DNA of 64,000 nt, from positions 124,001 to 188,000 of the forward strand of contig NZ_FOHX01000003.1 of assembly GCF_900111685.1 (NCBI RefSeq), given 5' to 3'. Positions 23,451-30,840 of the stretch are shown here, piece by piece. The notes under the pieces are model-generated. The model did no database searches and was not told the DNA's origin. It saw only the letters and a program-made list of their open reading frames with translations. Numbering within the stretch: position 1 is the first letter of the stretch; each line of letters opens with the position of its first letter. The DNA is from Nonomuraea wenchangensis (GTDB lineage: Bacteria; Actinomycetota; Actinomycetes; Streptosporangiales; Streptosporangiaceae). The translations under genes and the position numbers were made by a program.

Positions 23451-23469
23451 TTAGGTTAGGCTCGCCTTA
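23451..23469. promoter_or_regulatory. IdeR/DmdR iron box, rightward ABC operon
   Basis: TTAGGTTAGGCTCGCCTTA matches the iron-box consensus at 16 of 19 positions. It sits 24 bp before the first ABC transporter start. Together with the box at 23308 it implies that both divergent operons are derepressed by iron starvation. Confidence 0.85.
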
Positions 23470-23492
23470 CTGTCGATCTTCGGGAGCGCCGC

Positions 23493-25160
23493 TTGCACAC
23501 CGGGCGGGACGTACTGCTGCGCACGGTCGCGAGCCAATGGCGCAGGCTGGCCGGGGGCTCGCTGCTCGGCGCCGGGCACCAGGCGGGCGAGGCCCTGGTG
23601 CCCGTACTCATCGGGGTCGCCATCGACCAGGCCGTCGCGGGCGGCGACTGGGGGCGGCTGCTCCTGTGGCTGGCGGTGCTCGCCGCCGTCTACGTCGGCC
23701 TGTCGTTCAGCTACCGCTTCGGCGCCCGCGCCGGCGAACGCGCCGCCGAGGAGGCCGCGCACGAGCTGCGCACCGCCGTCGTCGCCAGGGTGCTGCACCC
23801 CGGCGGCGGCGCCGAGGACCGCCTGCCCGGCGCGCTGACCGGCATCGCCACCGAGGACGTACGGCGGGTCGGCGCGGTCCTGATGGCGGCGCTCGCCGCC
23901 GTCGCCGGGCTCACCGGCCTGGTCGTGGCCGGGGTGCTGCTGCTGAACACCTCCGTCCAGCTCGGGCTGATCGTGCTGGCCGGCACCCCGGCGCTGCTGT
24001 GGCTCGGGCACCTGCTCGGCAAGCCGCTGGAACGCCGCAGCGCCGTCGAGCAGGAGCACGCCGCGCGCGCCTCGGGCATGGCCGCCGACCTGGTGACCGG
24101 GCTGCGGGTGCTCAAGGGGATCGGCGCGGAGCGGGCCGCGGTCGAACGCTACCGGCGTACCAGCCGCGACTCCCTCGCCGCCACCCTGCGCGCCGCCCGC
24201 GCCGAGGCCCTGCAGAACGGCGTGGTGCTCGCGCTCACCGGCGCCTTCATCGCGCTGATCGCGCTGGCCGGCGGCTACTTCGCCACCACCGGCGACATCA
24301 CGCTCGGGCAGCTCGTCTCCGCGGTCGGGCTGGCCCTCTTCCTCCAAGGTCCTCTGCAGCTCTTCGCCTGGGTGAACGCCGAGTTCGCGCAGGCCAGGGC
24401 GTCGGCCGCCCGGGTCGCGGCGCTGCTGTCCGCGCCGCCCGCCGTGCCCGCCGGCGACCGCGAGCCGCCCGGGGACGTGGCGGGCGCGCTCCGGCTGCGG
24501 TCGGTCACCTACGGGCGGCTGCGCGACCTCGACCTGGACATCGCGCCCGGCGAGCTGGTGGGGGTGGCCGCCACCGATCCGGCGGCGGCCGCGTCCCTGG
24601 TCCGCTGCCTGGGGCGGCAGGCCGATCCCGAGACCGGGACGGTGGAGCTCGACGGCGTGCCGTTGCGGGACCTCGATCCCGGGCGGCTGCGGGAGGCGGT
24701 GCTGGTGGCCGAGCACGAGGCGGTCCTCTTCGAGGGCACCGTGACCAGCAACGTCACCAGCGACGCCGGGCATGCGCCGGGGGCGGCCGTCGCCGAGGCG
24801 CTGGAGGCCGCCGGCGCGGGGGACATCCCGCCCGGCACCCCGGTCAGCGAGCGCGGCGGCTCGCTCTCCGGCGGCCAGCGCCAGCGGGTGGCGCTGGCGC
24901 GGGCGCTCGCCGTGGCCCGCCCGGTGCTCGTCCTGCACGACCCCACCACCGCCGTGGACGCCGTCACCGAGACTCGGATCGCCGACGGCATCAGCCGGCT
25001 GCGCCGCGACCGCACGACCGTGCTGGTGACCACCAGCCCCGCCCTGCTCGCGGTGGCCGACCGGGTGCTGCTGCTGCACGAGGGCCGCGTGGCCGACGAA
25101 GCCCCCCACTCCGACCTGCTGCGCCGCAACCCCGGCTACCGGGCGGCGGTGCTCGCATGA
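23493..25160 (+). CDS. ABC half-transporter, subunit with degenerate ATP site (siderophore transport)
   Basis: The 555-residue exporter-type half-transporter has an N-terminal membrane domain of about six helices (about residues 20-310) and a C-terminal nucleotide-binding domain. The signature LSGGQRQRVALARA is intact. The Walker A region reads GVAATDPAAAAS with no Lys or Ser/Thr, and the Walker B region reads VLVLHDPTTAVD instead of the usual LDE. This subunit therefore contributes a non-catalytic site. TTG 23493 follows GGGAG at a normal distance. The pair is likely a heterodimer importing or exporting the siderophore, analogous to IrtAB-type systems; direction cannot be told from sequence. 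Confidence 0.88.
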   Translation: MHTGRDVLLRTVASQWRRLAGGSLLGAGHQAGEALVPVLIGVAIDQAVAGGDWGRLLLWLAVLAAVYVGLSFSYRFGARAGERAAEEAAHELRTAVVARVLHPGGGAEDRLPGALTGIATEDVRRVGAVLMAALAAVAGLTGLVVAGVLLLNTSVQLGLIVLAGTPALLWLGHLLGKPLERRSAVEQEHAARASGMAADLVTGLRVLKGIGAERAAVERYRRTSRDSLAATLRAARAEALQNGVVLALTGAFIALIALAGGYFATTGDITLGQLVSAVGLALFLQGPLQLFAWVNAEFAQARASAARVAALLSAPPAVPAGDREPPGDVAGALRLRSVTYGRLRDLDLDIAPGELVGVAATDPAAAASLVRCLGRQADPETGTVELDGVPLRDLDPGRLREAVLVAEHEAVLFEGTVTSNVTSDAGHAPGAAVAEALEAAGAGDIPPGTPVSERGGSLSGGQRQRVALARALAVARPVLVLHDPTTAVDAVTETRIADGISRLRRDRTTVLVTTSPALLAVADRVLLLHEGRVADEAPHSDLLRRNPGYRAAVLA

Positions 25161-26875
25161 CCCGGGAGCTGCTGCCGACCGCGACGCCGGCCCGTACCCG
25201 GGCGGCCGTACTCCAAGCCGTGCGCCCGCACCGGCGGACCGCCGTGGCCGGGTTCGGCCTGCTGATCGTGGCCACCTCCGTGGGCCTGCTCATCCAGCCG
25301 CTGCTCGGCCACATCGTCGACCTGGTGGCCGGCCGCGAGCAGGCGGCGGCGCTGGCCGTCCCCGCCGCGCTGCTGGTGCTCGTCGGCCTGGTCCAGGGGG
25401 CGCTGACCGCCTGGGGCCTGACGCTGGTGGCCAGGCTCGGCGAGACCGCCCTCGCCGACCTGCGCGAACGTTTCGTGGAACGGGTCCTCGCCCTGCCGCT
25501 CGACCGCGCGGAACGGGCCGGCTCCGGCGACCTCACCTCCCGGGTGACGGGCGACGTGGCGCGGGTCGCCGAGGCCGTACGCTCGGCACTGCCCGCGCTG
25601 GCCCGGTCGCTGCTGTCGATCGTCCTGACGCTGGGCGCCCTGGCGCTGCTGGACTGGCGCTTCCTGGTGGCGGCGCTGCTCGCCGTCCCGGTGCAGGTGC
25701 ACACCGCCCGCTGGTATGTGCGCAACGCCGTGCCGCTCTACGCGGCCCAGCGGGTGGCGACCGGCGAGCAGCAGCAGCAACTGCTCGACACGATCGCGGG
25801 GGCGTCGACCGTACGGGCCTTCCGCGCCGAGCGGGAGCACCTGGAGCGGGTCGCCGGCCGTTCGCGGGCCGCGGTCGAGCTGACGATGCGCGGGGTGCGG
25901 CTGATGCTGCGCTTCTACAGCCGCCTGCACGTGGCCGAGTACGCCGGCCTGGCCGCGGTGCTCGCGGTCGGGGTGCTGCTGGTCCGCGACGGCTCGGCCA
26001 CGATCGGCACCGCCACGGCCGCAGCGCTGTACTTCCACAACCTCTTCGGCCCGATCAACACGGCCCTGGCCCTGCTGGACGACGCCCAGGCGGCCACCGC
26101 CAGCCTGGCCCGCGTCGTAGGCGTCGCCGACGCCGCACCCGCCGACGCCGCACCCGCGATCCGGCAGCAGGAAGGCGGCGGGGTGAGCGTGCGCGGCCTC
26201 GCCCACGCCTACGAGCCGGGCGACCCGGTGCTGCACGGCGTGGACCTCGACATCCGCCCCGGCGAGCGGGTCGCGCTGGTCGGGGCGAGCGGCGCGGGCA
26301 AGACCACACTCGCCAAGCTGGTCGCCGGCGTGCACGAGCCCACCGCCGGCACCGTCGAGACGCCGCCCGGCGTCGCCATGGTGACCCAGGAGGTACACGT
26401 CTTCGCCGGTCCGCTGGCCGACGACCTGCGCCTGGCCCGCCCGGACGCCACCGACGACGAGCTGCGCGCGGCCCTCGCCACCGTGGACGCCCTCGCCTGG
26501 GCGGAGGAGCTGCCCGACGGCCTCGCGACGGTCGTCGGGGAGGGCGGGCACCGCCTGACCGGCGCCCAGCGGCAGCAACTCGCGCTGGCCCGGCTGGTGC
26601 TGGCCGACCCGGCGGTGGCGGTCCTCGACGAGGCCACGGCCGAGGCGGGCAGCGTCGGCGCCCGCCTGCTGGAACGCGCGGTCGAGCGGGCCGTGGACGG
26701 GCGTACCGCGCTCATCGTCGCCCACCGGCTCACCCAGGCCGCCGCCGCGGACAGCGTGGTGGTGATGGAGGACGGCCGGGTCGTGGAACGCGGCTCGCAC
26801 GCGGACCTGCGCGCCGCGGGCGGCCGCTACGCCGCCCACTGGTCCGCCTGGACCGACCACCGCCAGGACGTCTGA
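25157..26875 (+). CDS. ABC half-transporter, catalytic subunit (siderophore transport)
   Basis: The 572-residue partner has the same layout: membrane helices in about residues 20-320, then the ATPase domain. Walker A is canonical (GASGAGKTT), Walker B is VAVLDEATAEA and the H-loop is IVAHRLT. Its signature motif is altered to LTGAQRQQLALAR. Pairing this weak signature with the partner's lost Walker A places both defects in the same composite site. The consensus site is formed by this subunit's Walker motifs and the partner's LSGGQ. ATG 25157 overlaps the previous stop (ATGA), ensuring equal synthesis. Confidence 0.9.
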   Translation: MTRELLPTATPARTRAAVLQAVRPHRRTAVAGFGLLIVATSVGLLIQPLLGHIVDLVAGREQAAALAVPAALLVLVGLVQGALTAWGLTLVARLGETALADLRERFVERVLALPLDRAERAGSGDLTSRVTGDVARVAEAVRSALPALARSLLSIVLTLGALALLDWRFLVAALLAVPVQVHTARWYVRNAVPLYAAQRVATGEQQQQLLDTIAGASTVRAFRAEREHLERVAGRSRAAVELTMRGVRLMLRFYSRLHVAEYAGLAAVLAVGVLLVRDGSATIGTATAAALYFHNLFGPINTALALLDDAQAATASLARVVGVADAAPADAAPAIRQQEGGGVSVRGLAHAYEPGDPVLHGVDLDIRPGERVALVGASGAGKTTLAKLVAGVHEPTAGTVETPPGVAMVTQEVHVFAGPLADDLRLARPDATDDELRAALATVDALAWAEELPDGLATVVGEGGHRLTGAQRQQLALARLVLADPAVAVLDEATAEAGSVGARLLERAVERAVDGRTALIVAHRLTQAAAADSVVVMEDGRVVERGSHADLRAAGGRYAAHWSAWTDHRQDV

Positions 26876-26987
26876 CGGGGGGTAGCCGAACCGTTAGGCG
26901 AGTGAGGCTCATGTTCCTCTTGCCGAGCCCGCGACCGCGATGGATGCTGACGGCGACCCCGGTCACTCAGCCTGGGAGGTGGTCCCC

Positions 26988-27296
26988 GTGTTCCACCCGC
27001 TCAGGACGGCCGCGGCCGTCCTCCTCCTGGCCGGCGCGCTGGTCGCGCCGTCCTCCCCCGCTCCCGCCGCCGCCGCCGCCCCCGCTCCCGTGAGCGGCTT
27101 CGTCGACGGCCACAGTCATCTGTTCTCCTACGAGGCGTTCGGCGGCATGCTGATGTGCGGCAAGCCGTTCGACCCTGACGGCATCGCGCGCGCCCTGGCC
27201 GACTGCCCCGACCACTACCCGGACGGCCGGCTCGCCTGGTACGAGAACTTCACCCGCACCGGCTCCCCCACCGGCACCCATGTCGGCGTCCGTTAA
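26988..27296 (+). pseudogene. Secreted-protein gene truncated by element insertion (5' part only)
   Basis: GTG 26988 with upstream GGGAGG opens a frame for a signal peptide (FHPLRTAAAVLLLAGALV, then Ala/Pro-rich). The mature start follows: FVDGHSHLFSYEAFGG and CPDHYPDGRLAWYENFTRTG. This looks like the N-terminus of a large secreted amidohydrolase/dipeptidase-like actinobacterial protein; in homologues I recall, the GTH near the end is followed by a long conserved region. Here it changes to VGVR and stops at 27294-27296 after only 102 residues. A DNA change at about 27,280-27,290 coincides with the onset of mobile-element genes. I infer that integration cut this gene; the remainder should lie beyond the right edge of the window. 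Confidence 0.7.
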
Positions 27297-27405
27297 ACAC
27301 ACCATTGAATAGATCCGATGATCTCGGCTTGATTCCGACTAGTGACACCGCGCAACGCTGCAGCTACGATCAGGAACCACTTACTCCGCCAGTGGGGAGA
27401 CAGGC

Positions 27406-27458
27406 GACCGCACCGTCAGCCGTCCACTCCCCATGGGCAATGGCCTGGCGGTGCGGTC
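27406..27458. repeat. Inverted repeat near the left end of the element
   Basis: gaccgcacc (27406-27414) and ggtgcggtc (27450-27458) are perfect complements, and the pairing continues inward with mismatches. It lies between the presumed left attachment junction and the first terminator. It may be an integrase or excision-factor site, or a transcription stop that insulates the element. Confidence 0.45.
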
Positions 27459-27470
27459 CCGTAAGGGGGC

Positions 27471-27501
27471 GGGACCCCGGCAGACGAATTGCCGGGGTCC
27501 C
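27471..27501 (-). terminator. Intrinsic terminator for the first GntR gene
   Basis: Perfect 12-bp stem gggaccccggca / tgccggggtccc with a 7-nt loop, 15 bp past the stop of the leftward GntR gene. Confidence 0.75.
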
Positions 27502-27515
27502 AGTCCCTGCGGAGC

Positions 27516-27938
27516 CTAAAGCTCCCTCCCGCCGCCACCCCTGACGACCAGCGTCGTCCGATCGCCGGCCAGCACCTCCGGCTCGGCGCCGGGCCGCTCC
27601 ACCACGAAGACCGGCACCCCCTCCGCAACGCCGAGCACGCGGCGTTCCTTCTGGGTGGGCATGCGTGTCCGGACTTGAGTGTCCTCGCTCAACGACACCT
27701 CCGCCATGTCCGGTTGCGGACGCACACGCGAGCCCTGCCGTGTGGTGACGATCAGCCCTTCCGCGCGCAGCAGCGCCATCGCCTTGCGAACCGAGTCGCG
27801 GCCGATCTCGTATTCGTCCACGTACTCAGGCTCGGTCCTCAGCCTCTGGCCGGGGCGCAGTTCGCCGCGATCGATCTGGCCCCGGATCACGTCTGCCAGT
27901 TGGCGGTAGACGGGACGGCCCGAGTCGGGATCGATCAT
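27516..27938 (-). CDS. Short GntR-family regulator
   Basis: The 140-residue protein has an N-terminal GntR winged helix: PVYRQLADVIRGQIDRGELRPGQRL leads into EYVDEYEIGRDSVRKAMALLRAEGLIVTTRQGSRV at about residues 9-70. Only about 65 residues follow, too short for a UTRA or FCD ligand domain. Such short GntR repressors are common in actinomycete conjugative elements (the KorSA type), where they hold down transfer and replication genes. ATG 27938. The palindrome at 27963-27995 just upstream is a likely autoregulatory operator, and a strong terminator follows the gene. The target promoters are not proven. Confidence 0.85.
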   Translation of the reverse strand: MIDPDSGRPVYRQLADVIRGQIDRGELRPGQRLRTEPEYVDEYEIGRDSVRKAMALLRAEGLIVTTRQGSRVRPQPDMAEVSLSEDTQVRTRMPTQKERRVLGVAEGVPVFVVERPGAEPEVLAGDRTTLVVRGGGGREL

Positions 27939-27962
27939 GAAGGGAGCGTAGGAGCACTACCG

Positions 27963-27995
27963 CGTCATGCGGATCATGCGTACGTGCGCATGACG
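27963..27995. promoter_or_regulatory. Palindromic operator upstream of the first GntR gene
   Basis: cgtcatgcg (27963-27971) and cgcatgacg (27987-27995) are perfect complements. A second, tighter pair, atgcg (27976-27980) with cgcat (27987-27991), lies within it. The position, 25-57 bp upstream of the GntR start, fits an autoregulatory site. Confidence 0.6.
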
Positions 27996-28015
27996 AGGTT
28001 CCGCAGCATGACAAC

Positions 28016-28044
28016 GGCCCCGTCTCCCAACGGGAGACGGGGCC
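28016..28044 (-). terminator. Intrinsic terminator for the second GntR gene
   Basis: Thirteen-bp perfect stem ggccccgtctccc / gggagacggggcc with a 3-nt loop, 23 bp past the stop of the leftward gene at 28067. Confidence 0.85.
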
Positions 28045-28066
28045 GCGAGCGTTCCAAGGTCCGGCG

Positions 28067-28477
28067 TCAGCTCTCGGGTCCGCGGATCTCCACCGTCTCC
28101 GCGGGCAGCACCTCGACTTCGCCGCCCTTCTCCACGACGAGTACGTGGGCACCCTCGGCCAGGTCGAGCCGTTCACGCTCCTGTGCGGTGGCCTCCCGGA
28201 CGACGGCGCGGCTGCCGGGCGCCATGACGACGACAGTGATGGTGTCGGCGCCGGCTTTCACGACGGTGCCCCAGTTGGAGACGGTGTAGACGTAGCCGGT
28301 GTCGCGCAGGTGCTTGATCGCTTTGAGGACGGTGTTGCGGGCCACGCCGTATTCGTGTTCCAGGGCGACGACGGACGGCAGACGTCGGCGTGGCGGCCAT
28401 TCGCCTGATTCGATGCGGGCTCGGAGCTGCGCTGCGACCTGCAGGTACACCGGCTGTTCGCCCCTCGGATCGATCAC
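28067..28477 (-). CDS. Second short GntR-family regulator
   Basis: The 136-residue product is built like its neighbour: PVYLQVAAQLRARIESGEWPPRRRL then EHEYGVARNTVLKAIKHLRDTGYVYTV at about residues 9-66, then a short tail of about 65 residues ending in a strand-rich region. The tail has a VLVVEKGGEVEVLPAE stretch that parallels VFVVERPGAEPEVLAGD in the first GntR protein. The two genes are therefore diverged duplicates. GTG 28477 start. An inverted repeat lies immediately upstream (28483-28504), overlapping the promoter region shared with the rightward gene at 28609. Confidence 0.85.
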   Translation of the reverse strand: MIDPRGEQPVYLQVAAQLRARIESGEWPPRRRLPSVVALEHEYGVARNTVLKAIKHLRDTGYVYTVSNWGTVVKAGADTITVVVMAPGSRAVVREATAQERERLDLAEGAHVLVVEKGGEVEVLPAETVEIRGPES

Positions 28478-28482
28478 GGTTC

Positions 28483-28504
28483 AACGGTAGGGATAGGTAC
28501 CGTT
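28483..28504. promoter_or_regulatory. Inverted repeat at the second GntR promoter
   Basis: aacggta (28483-28489) and taccgtt (28498-28504) are perfect complements spaced by 8 bp, 6 bp upstream of the GntR start. This is the expected place for an autoregulatory operator. The sequence differs from the first GntR operator, so the two regulators probably read different sites. Confidence 0.55.
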
Positions 28505-28608
28505 AGGGCCTGATTGCGCTCAACGTACTAGGCGAAACCTGCGCCGTCACGTGACGGAGTGTGCACCGCTTAGTGGCCTACTGTTGAGTAACTGTTTATG
28601 GTCCTTCT

Positions 28609-28902
28609 ATGGCCCTACCGGACGACATCGAAGCGGCCACCCAGGAGCTCCAGCAGCGCTTCCCCGGATGGTCGGTCTGGCGCAGCGACATAGGCCGCTG
28701 GTGGGCGCTCCGCAACGACGGCAACATCCCGCCCGGCGCCCGCGCGAACCTGGACGCCGACAGCGCTCACGACCTCGAAGCGACGCTCATCGACGAGGAG
28801 AGGGCCCGGACAGCGCGCACCTCCTCGCCTCTACGCAGGACCCCTCTCCCTTGGCGCACCACCGACGATCCGAGCGGCCTCCGGACAGGTGATGCACCGT
28901 GA
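28609..28902 (+). CDS. Small hypothetical protein with a WRSDIGRWWALR core
   Basis: The 97-residue product has a compact N-terminal segment (residues 1-35) with several tryptophans (FPGWSVWRSDIGRWWALR) and a basic, Pro-rich tail. No membrane segment or known domain is visible. ATG 28609 lacks an obvious ribosome site, so the start is uncertain and leaderless expression is possible. It is coupled to the next gene by a GTGA overlap at 28899-28902. Proteins of this appearance are common in actinomycete conjugative elements, but I know no function. Confidence 0.55.
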   Translation: MALPDDIEAATQELQQRFPGWSVWRSDIGRWWALRNDGNIPPGARANLDADSAHDLEATLIDEERARTARTSSPLRRTPLPWRTTDDPSGLRTGDAP

Positions 28903-29489
28903 TGCCGGTTCCGTACGTGACCGCCTACGACGGTGAGCACGTCACTTACCAGCTCACGCTCGTCGCCGACGAGACGGCCACGGACGGCATACGCATGTCG
29001 TACGCCGACGAGACAGCCACGGACCGAATGTTCGGGGTGTTGTGGCACCGGCACGGGATGACCAGGACGGGCCGGCCGATGTGGCGGCTGGTGAACACGC
29101 TGCGGCAGCGCCGTTGCATGCTCCGCTCGCTCTGCCAGGTGTGCGGCAAGACCGCGGTGGACGGCGATACAGGGCGCATCTGGTGGCTGCTGCCGGAGGC
29201 GCCCGGCCGCTGCCCTGATGGTGGCTGGTACACCAACACACCGCCGACGTGCGCGGCCTGCGTCCCGGTGGCGCGCAACCACTGCCCTCAGCTTCGGAAG
29301 TGGTCCCGGCTGTGCACTGTGTCAGAGGCTGAGCCGTACGGGGTCGTGGCCGAGGTGTTCACTCCGATCTCTGGCACGCTCGCGTCCGTCGATGCGGCGA
29401 CCGAGCTGCCGCTGGACGCGTTCCGCAAGCTTGAAATGGCGCTCGCCAAACAGCTCGTCGTCTCCCTAGACGACTTACGTCCGGCGTGA
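28899..29489 (+). CDS. Cysteine-rich putative zinc-binding protein of a mobile element
   Basis: The 196-residue product has a CQVCG pair at about residue 79 and a second cluster (C-P-D-G, then TCAAC and NHCPQL) at about 105-130. This spacing suggests a structural zinc site. The N-terminus contains a partial duplication, ADETATD ... ADETATD (21-bp copies, 39 bp apart, differing at one base). Start GTG 28899 overlaps the previous stop; ATG 28902 is the alternative. No catalytic motif is recognised. A bidirectional terminator follows. Confidence 0.6.
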   Translation: MMPVPYVTAYDGEHVTYQLTLVADETATDGIRMSYADETATDRMFGVLWHRHGMTRTGRPMWRLVNTLRQRRCMLRSLCQVCGKTAVDGDTGRIWWLLPEAPGRCPDGGWYTNTPPTCAACVPVARNHCPQLRKWSRLCTVSEAEPYGVVAEVFTPISGTLASVDAATELPLDAFRKLEMALAKQLVVSLDDLRPA

Positions 29490-29504
29490 CGCGCCCATAG
29501 ACCA

Positions 29505-29546
29505 CCCCCGCCCGGAGGATCCATCGGAGGGACGGCCGGGCGGGGG
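29505..29546. terminator. Bidirectional terminator between convergent genes
   Basis: cccccgcccgg (29505-29515) pairs perfectly with ccgggcggggg (29536-29546). It lies between the rightward gene ending at 29489 and the leftward gene ending at 29560, and would stop both. Confidence 0.8.
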
Positions 29547-29559
29547 TCTCCAACAGGAA

Positions 29560-30297
29560 CTATGCGGCGGAGTTACGGCGGGCCGCGAGGATCGAGTTCA
29601 CGATGGCCTTGGGGTGGGCCTCTCGGGCGATCATGCCCTCGACTGTCGATGCCTCCATCGGGTCGAGGTACGGCACGTGGTCGTACACGTAGTCGAAGCA
29701 GTCGTCCTCGTCGCTGAAGTCATATTGCCGCGATGCGCCAGCATCGTGCCGATCGTGTCGATCGGAATGATGTGATGTGTGGTTGGTATGTGTAGTTGTT
29801 GTCAACTGAGACAACCACCAGAGGTCAACTGAGTTAACTACCCTGGTTGTCTCAGTTGACCACCCGAGGCGCTTCGCTACACCGATTCGGATGGCGACTC
29901 GCTGGGCGACGGGGTTGAGGGACGCGAAGCCTGGCTCCTCTTTGTCCACGAGCATCGGCACGTGGTCCAGAGTTCGAGGCGTGCACAACTGGTACCTGTC
30001 GGCGAGGTGGCTCGTCGCTCCCCTGTTGGACTCCACCCGGTAGACGAAGCCGAGGTAGCGCATGGTCGCCAGCGCGTCGATCACGGTCGGCTTGCTGTAC
30101 CCGGTGGTCGCCATGAGCAGCTTCAGGCCGGGGAAGACCCGGTGGCCGCTCCTGTTGCTGAACGTGGCAGCAGCGAAGCCGACAAGCTTCACTGAGGGCT
30201 GGGCGATGACCTCCCGCCACGTCCGCAGCCACACGTACGAGTACTTGATCGCGAATAACGCCGAGGGTGGCGGGTCCTGGAAATGCGGCTTGGGCAA
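29560..30297 (-). CDS. Replication-initiator-like HTH protein (DnaD/lambda-O style candidate)
   Basis: In this 245-residue protein, residues 30-110 look like a winged helix of the kind seen in phage and plasmid replication starters. WREVIAQPSVKLVGFAAATFSN is followed by a recognition stretch TGYSKPTVIDALATMRYLGFVYRVE. A low-complexity linker of Thr, His and Asp (about residues 165-190) joins it to an acidic segment and a short helical C-terminal domain. Repeats lie within the coding sequence just before the linker (29801-29860). A DNA-binding N-domain, an origin embedded in the middle and a protein-interaction C-domain is the lambda O layout. No helicase or primase motif is present. The role is an inference; a transcriptional regulator is the alternative. 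Confidence 0.55.
   Translation of the reverse strand: MPKPHFQDPPPSALFAIKYSYVWLRTWREVIAQPSVKLVGFAAATFSNRSGHRVFPGLKLLMATTGYSKPTVIDALATMRYLGFVYRVESNRGATSHLADRYQLCTPRTLDHVPMLVDKEEPGFASLNPVAQRVAIRIGVAKRLGWSTETTRVVNSVDLWWLSQLTTTTHTNHTSHHSDRHDRHDAGASRQYDFSDEDDCFDYVYDHVPYLDPMEASTVEGMIAREAHPKAIVNSILAARRNSAA
29801..29860. repeat. Candidate replication origin repeats inside the initiator-like gene
   Basis: GTCAACTGAG occurs at 29801-29810 and 29824-29833, and inverted at 29851-29860. The outer copies extend to a perfect 17-bp inverted repeat, gtcaactgagacaacca (29801-29817) and tggttgtctcagttgac (29844-29860). The stretch is distinctly AT-richer than its surroundings. The pattern fits iterons or an origin palindrome. 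Confidence 0.5.
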
Positions 30298-30429
30298 CGA
30301 CCTTCCGATCTCTCGAAGGAATCCGAGAGAGCAGAACCGTTCGCCTTACCGGGCTTCACATCGCACAGCCGTCTTGTACGATGTAGATGGACTGAGATGA
30401 GGTTCTGAACTCTCGGAACTCGCGCGAAG

Positions 30430-30449
30430 CCCCGGCCTGGACGCCGGGG
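30430..30449 (-). terminator. Intrinsic terminator after the CxxCxGxG gene
   Basis: ccccggc (30430-30436) pairs with gccgggg (30443-30449) across a 6-nt loop, about 45 bp past the stop of the leftward gene at 30493. The remaining sequence from 30298 to 30492 shows no gene. Confidence 0.65.
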
Positions 30450-30492
30450 TTTCTGCGTTTCTAAGCCTACTCCCGAGATCGCGTATCGAACG

Positions 30493-30792
30493 CTATTTCG
30501 GTATGCGTCCGGTTCCGCCACACGGGCGGCAGTTGACCCGCCTTTGTGTGGTGACTTTGCTGCCTTCGGGGCTGGTCACTTCAACGGGCTCATACCAGTA
30601 GCCCTGGCCTTGGCACCTGCCGCACGGCTGCTTGTCGTCGGCAGTTTCAGTGCGTGGCGGGAGGGGTTCGGCGGGCGGTCCGTACTGCTCGGCCACACGG
30701 CCGGCCTCCCGCTCGGTGAGGTTGGGGAAGTGGACGACACTTCCCGAGGGGGTGGTGATCGTAGCGAAGTGATCACGCTCGGTGGGGTCCAT
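30493..30792 (-). CDS. Small protein with a DnaJ-type zinc-finger repeat
   Basis: The 99-residue product has two CxxCxGxG-like units near the C-terminus: CGRCQGQG and, 20-odd residues later, CRPCGGTG. This is the pattern of the DnaJ cysteine-rich zinc domain, here with only two units and no J-domain. The N-terminal half resembles a short beta-rich segment (HFATITTPSGSVVHFP). ATG 30792 with GAGGG just upstream is preferred over an upstream start at 30825. Function unknown; such short zinc ribbons are common in actinomycete plasmids and phages. It lies directly downstream of the third GntR gene in the same direction. Confidence 0.6.
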   Translation of the reverse strand: MDPTERDHFATITTPSGSVVHFPNLTEREAGRVAEQYGPPAEPLPPRTETADDKQPCGRCQGQGYWYEPVEVTSPEGSKVTTQRRVNCRPCGGTGRIPK

Positions 30793-30840
30793 GCCCTCAA
30801 TGTAGAACCAGCAGGCCGGAGGCAACAGGCCGCAATCGCC

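Noticed and set aside
26889..26915. A possible third iron box (ttaggcgagtgaggctca) after the ABC transporter genes
   Set aside because: Too few matches to the 19-bp consensus and no palindromic symmetry.
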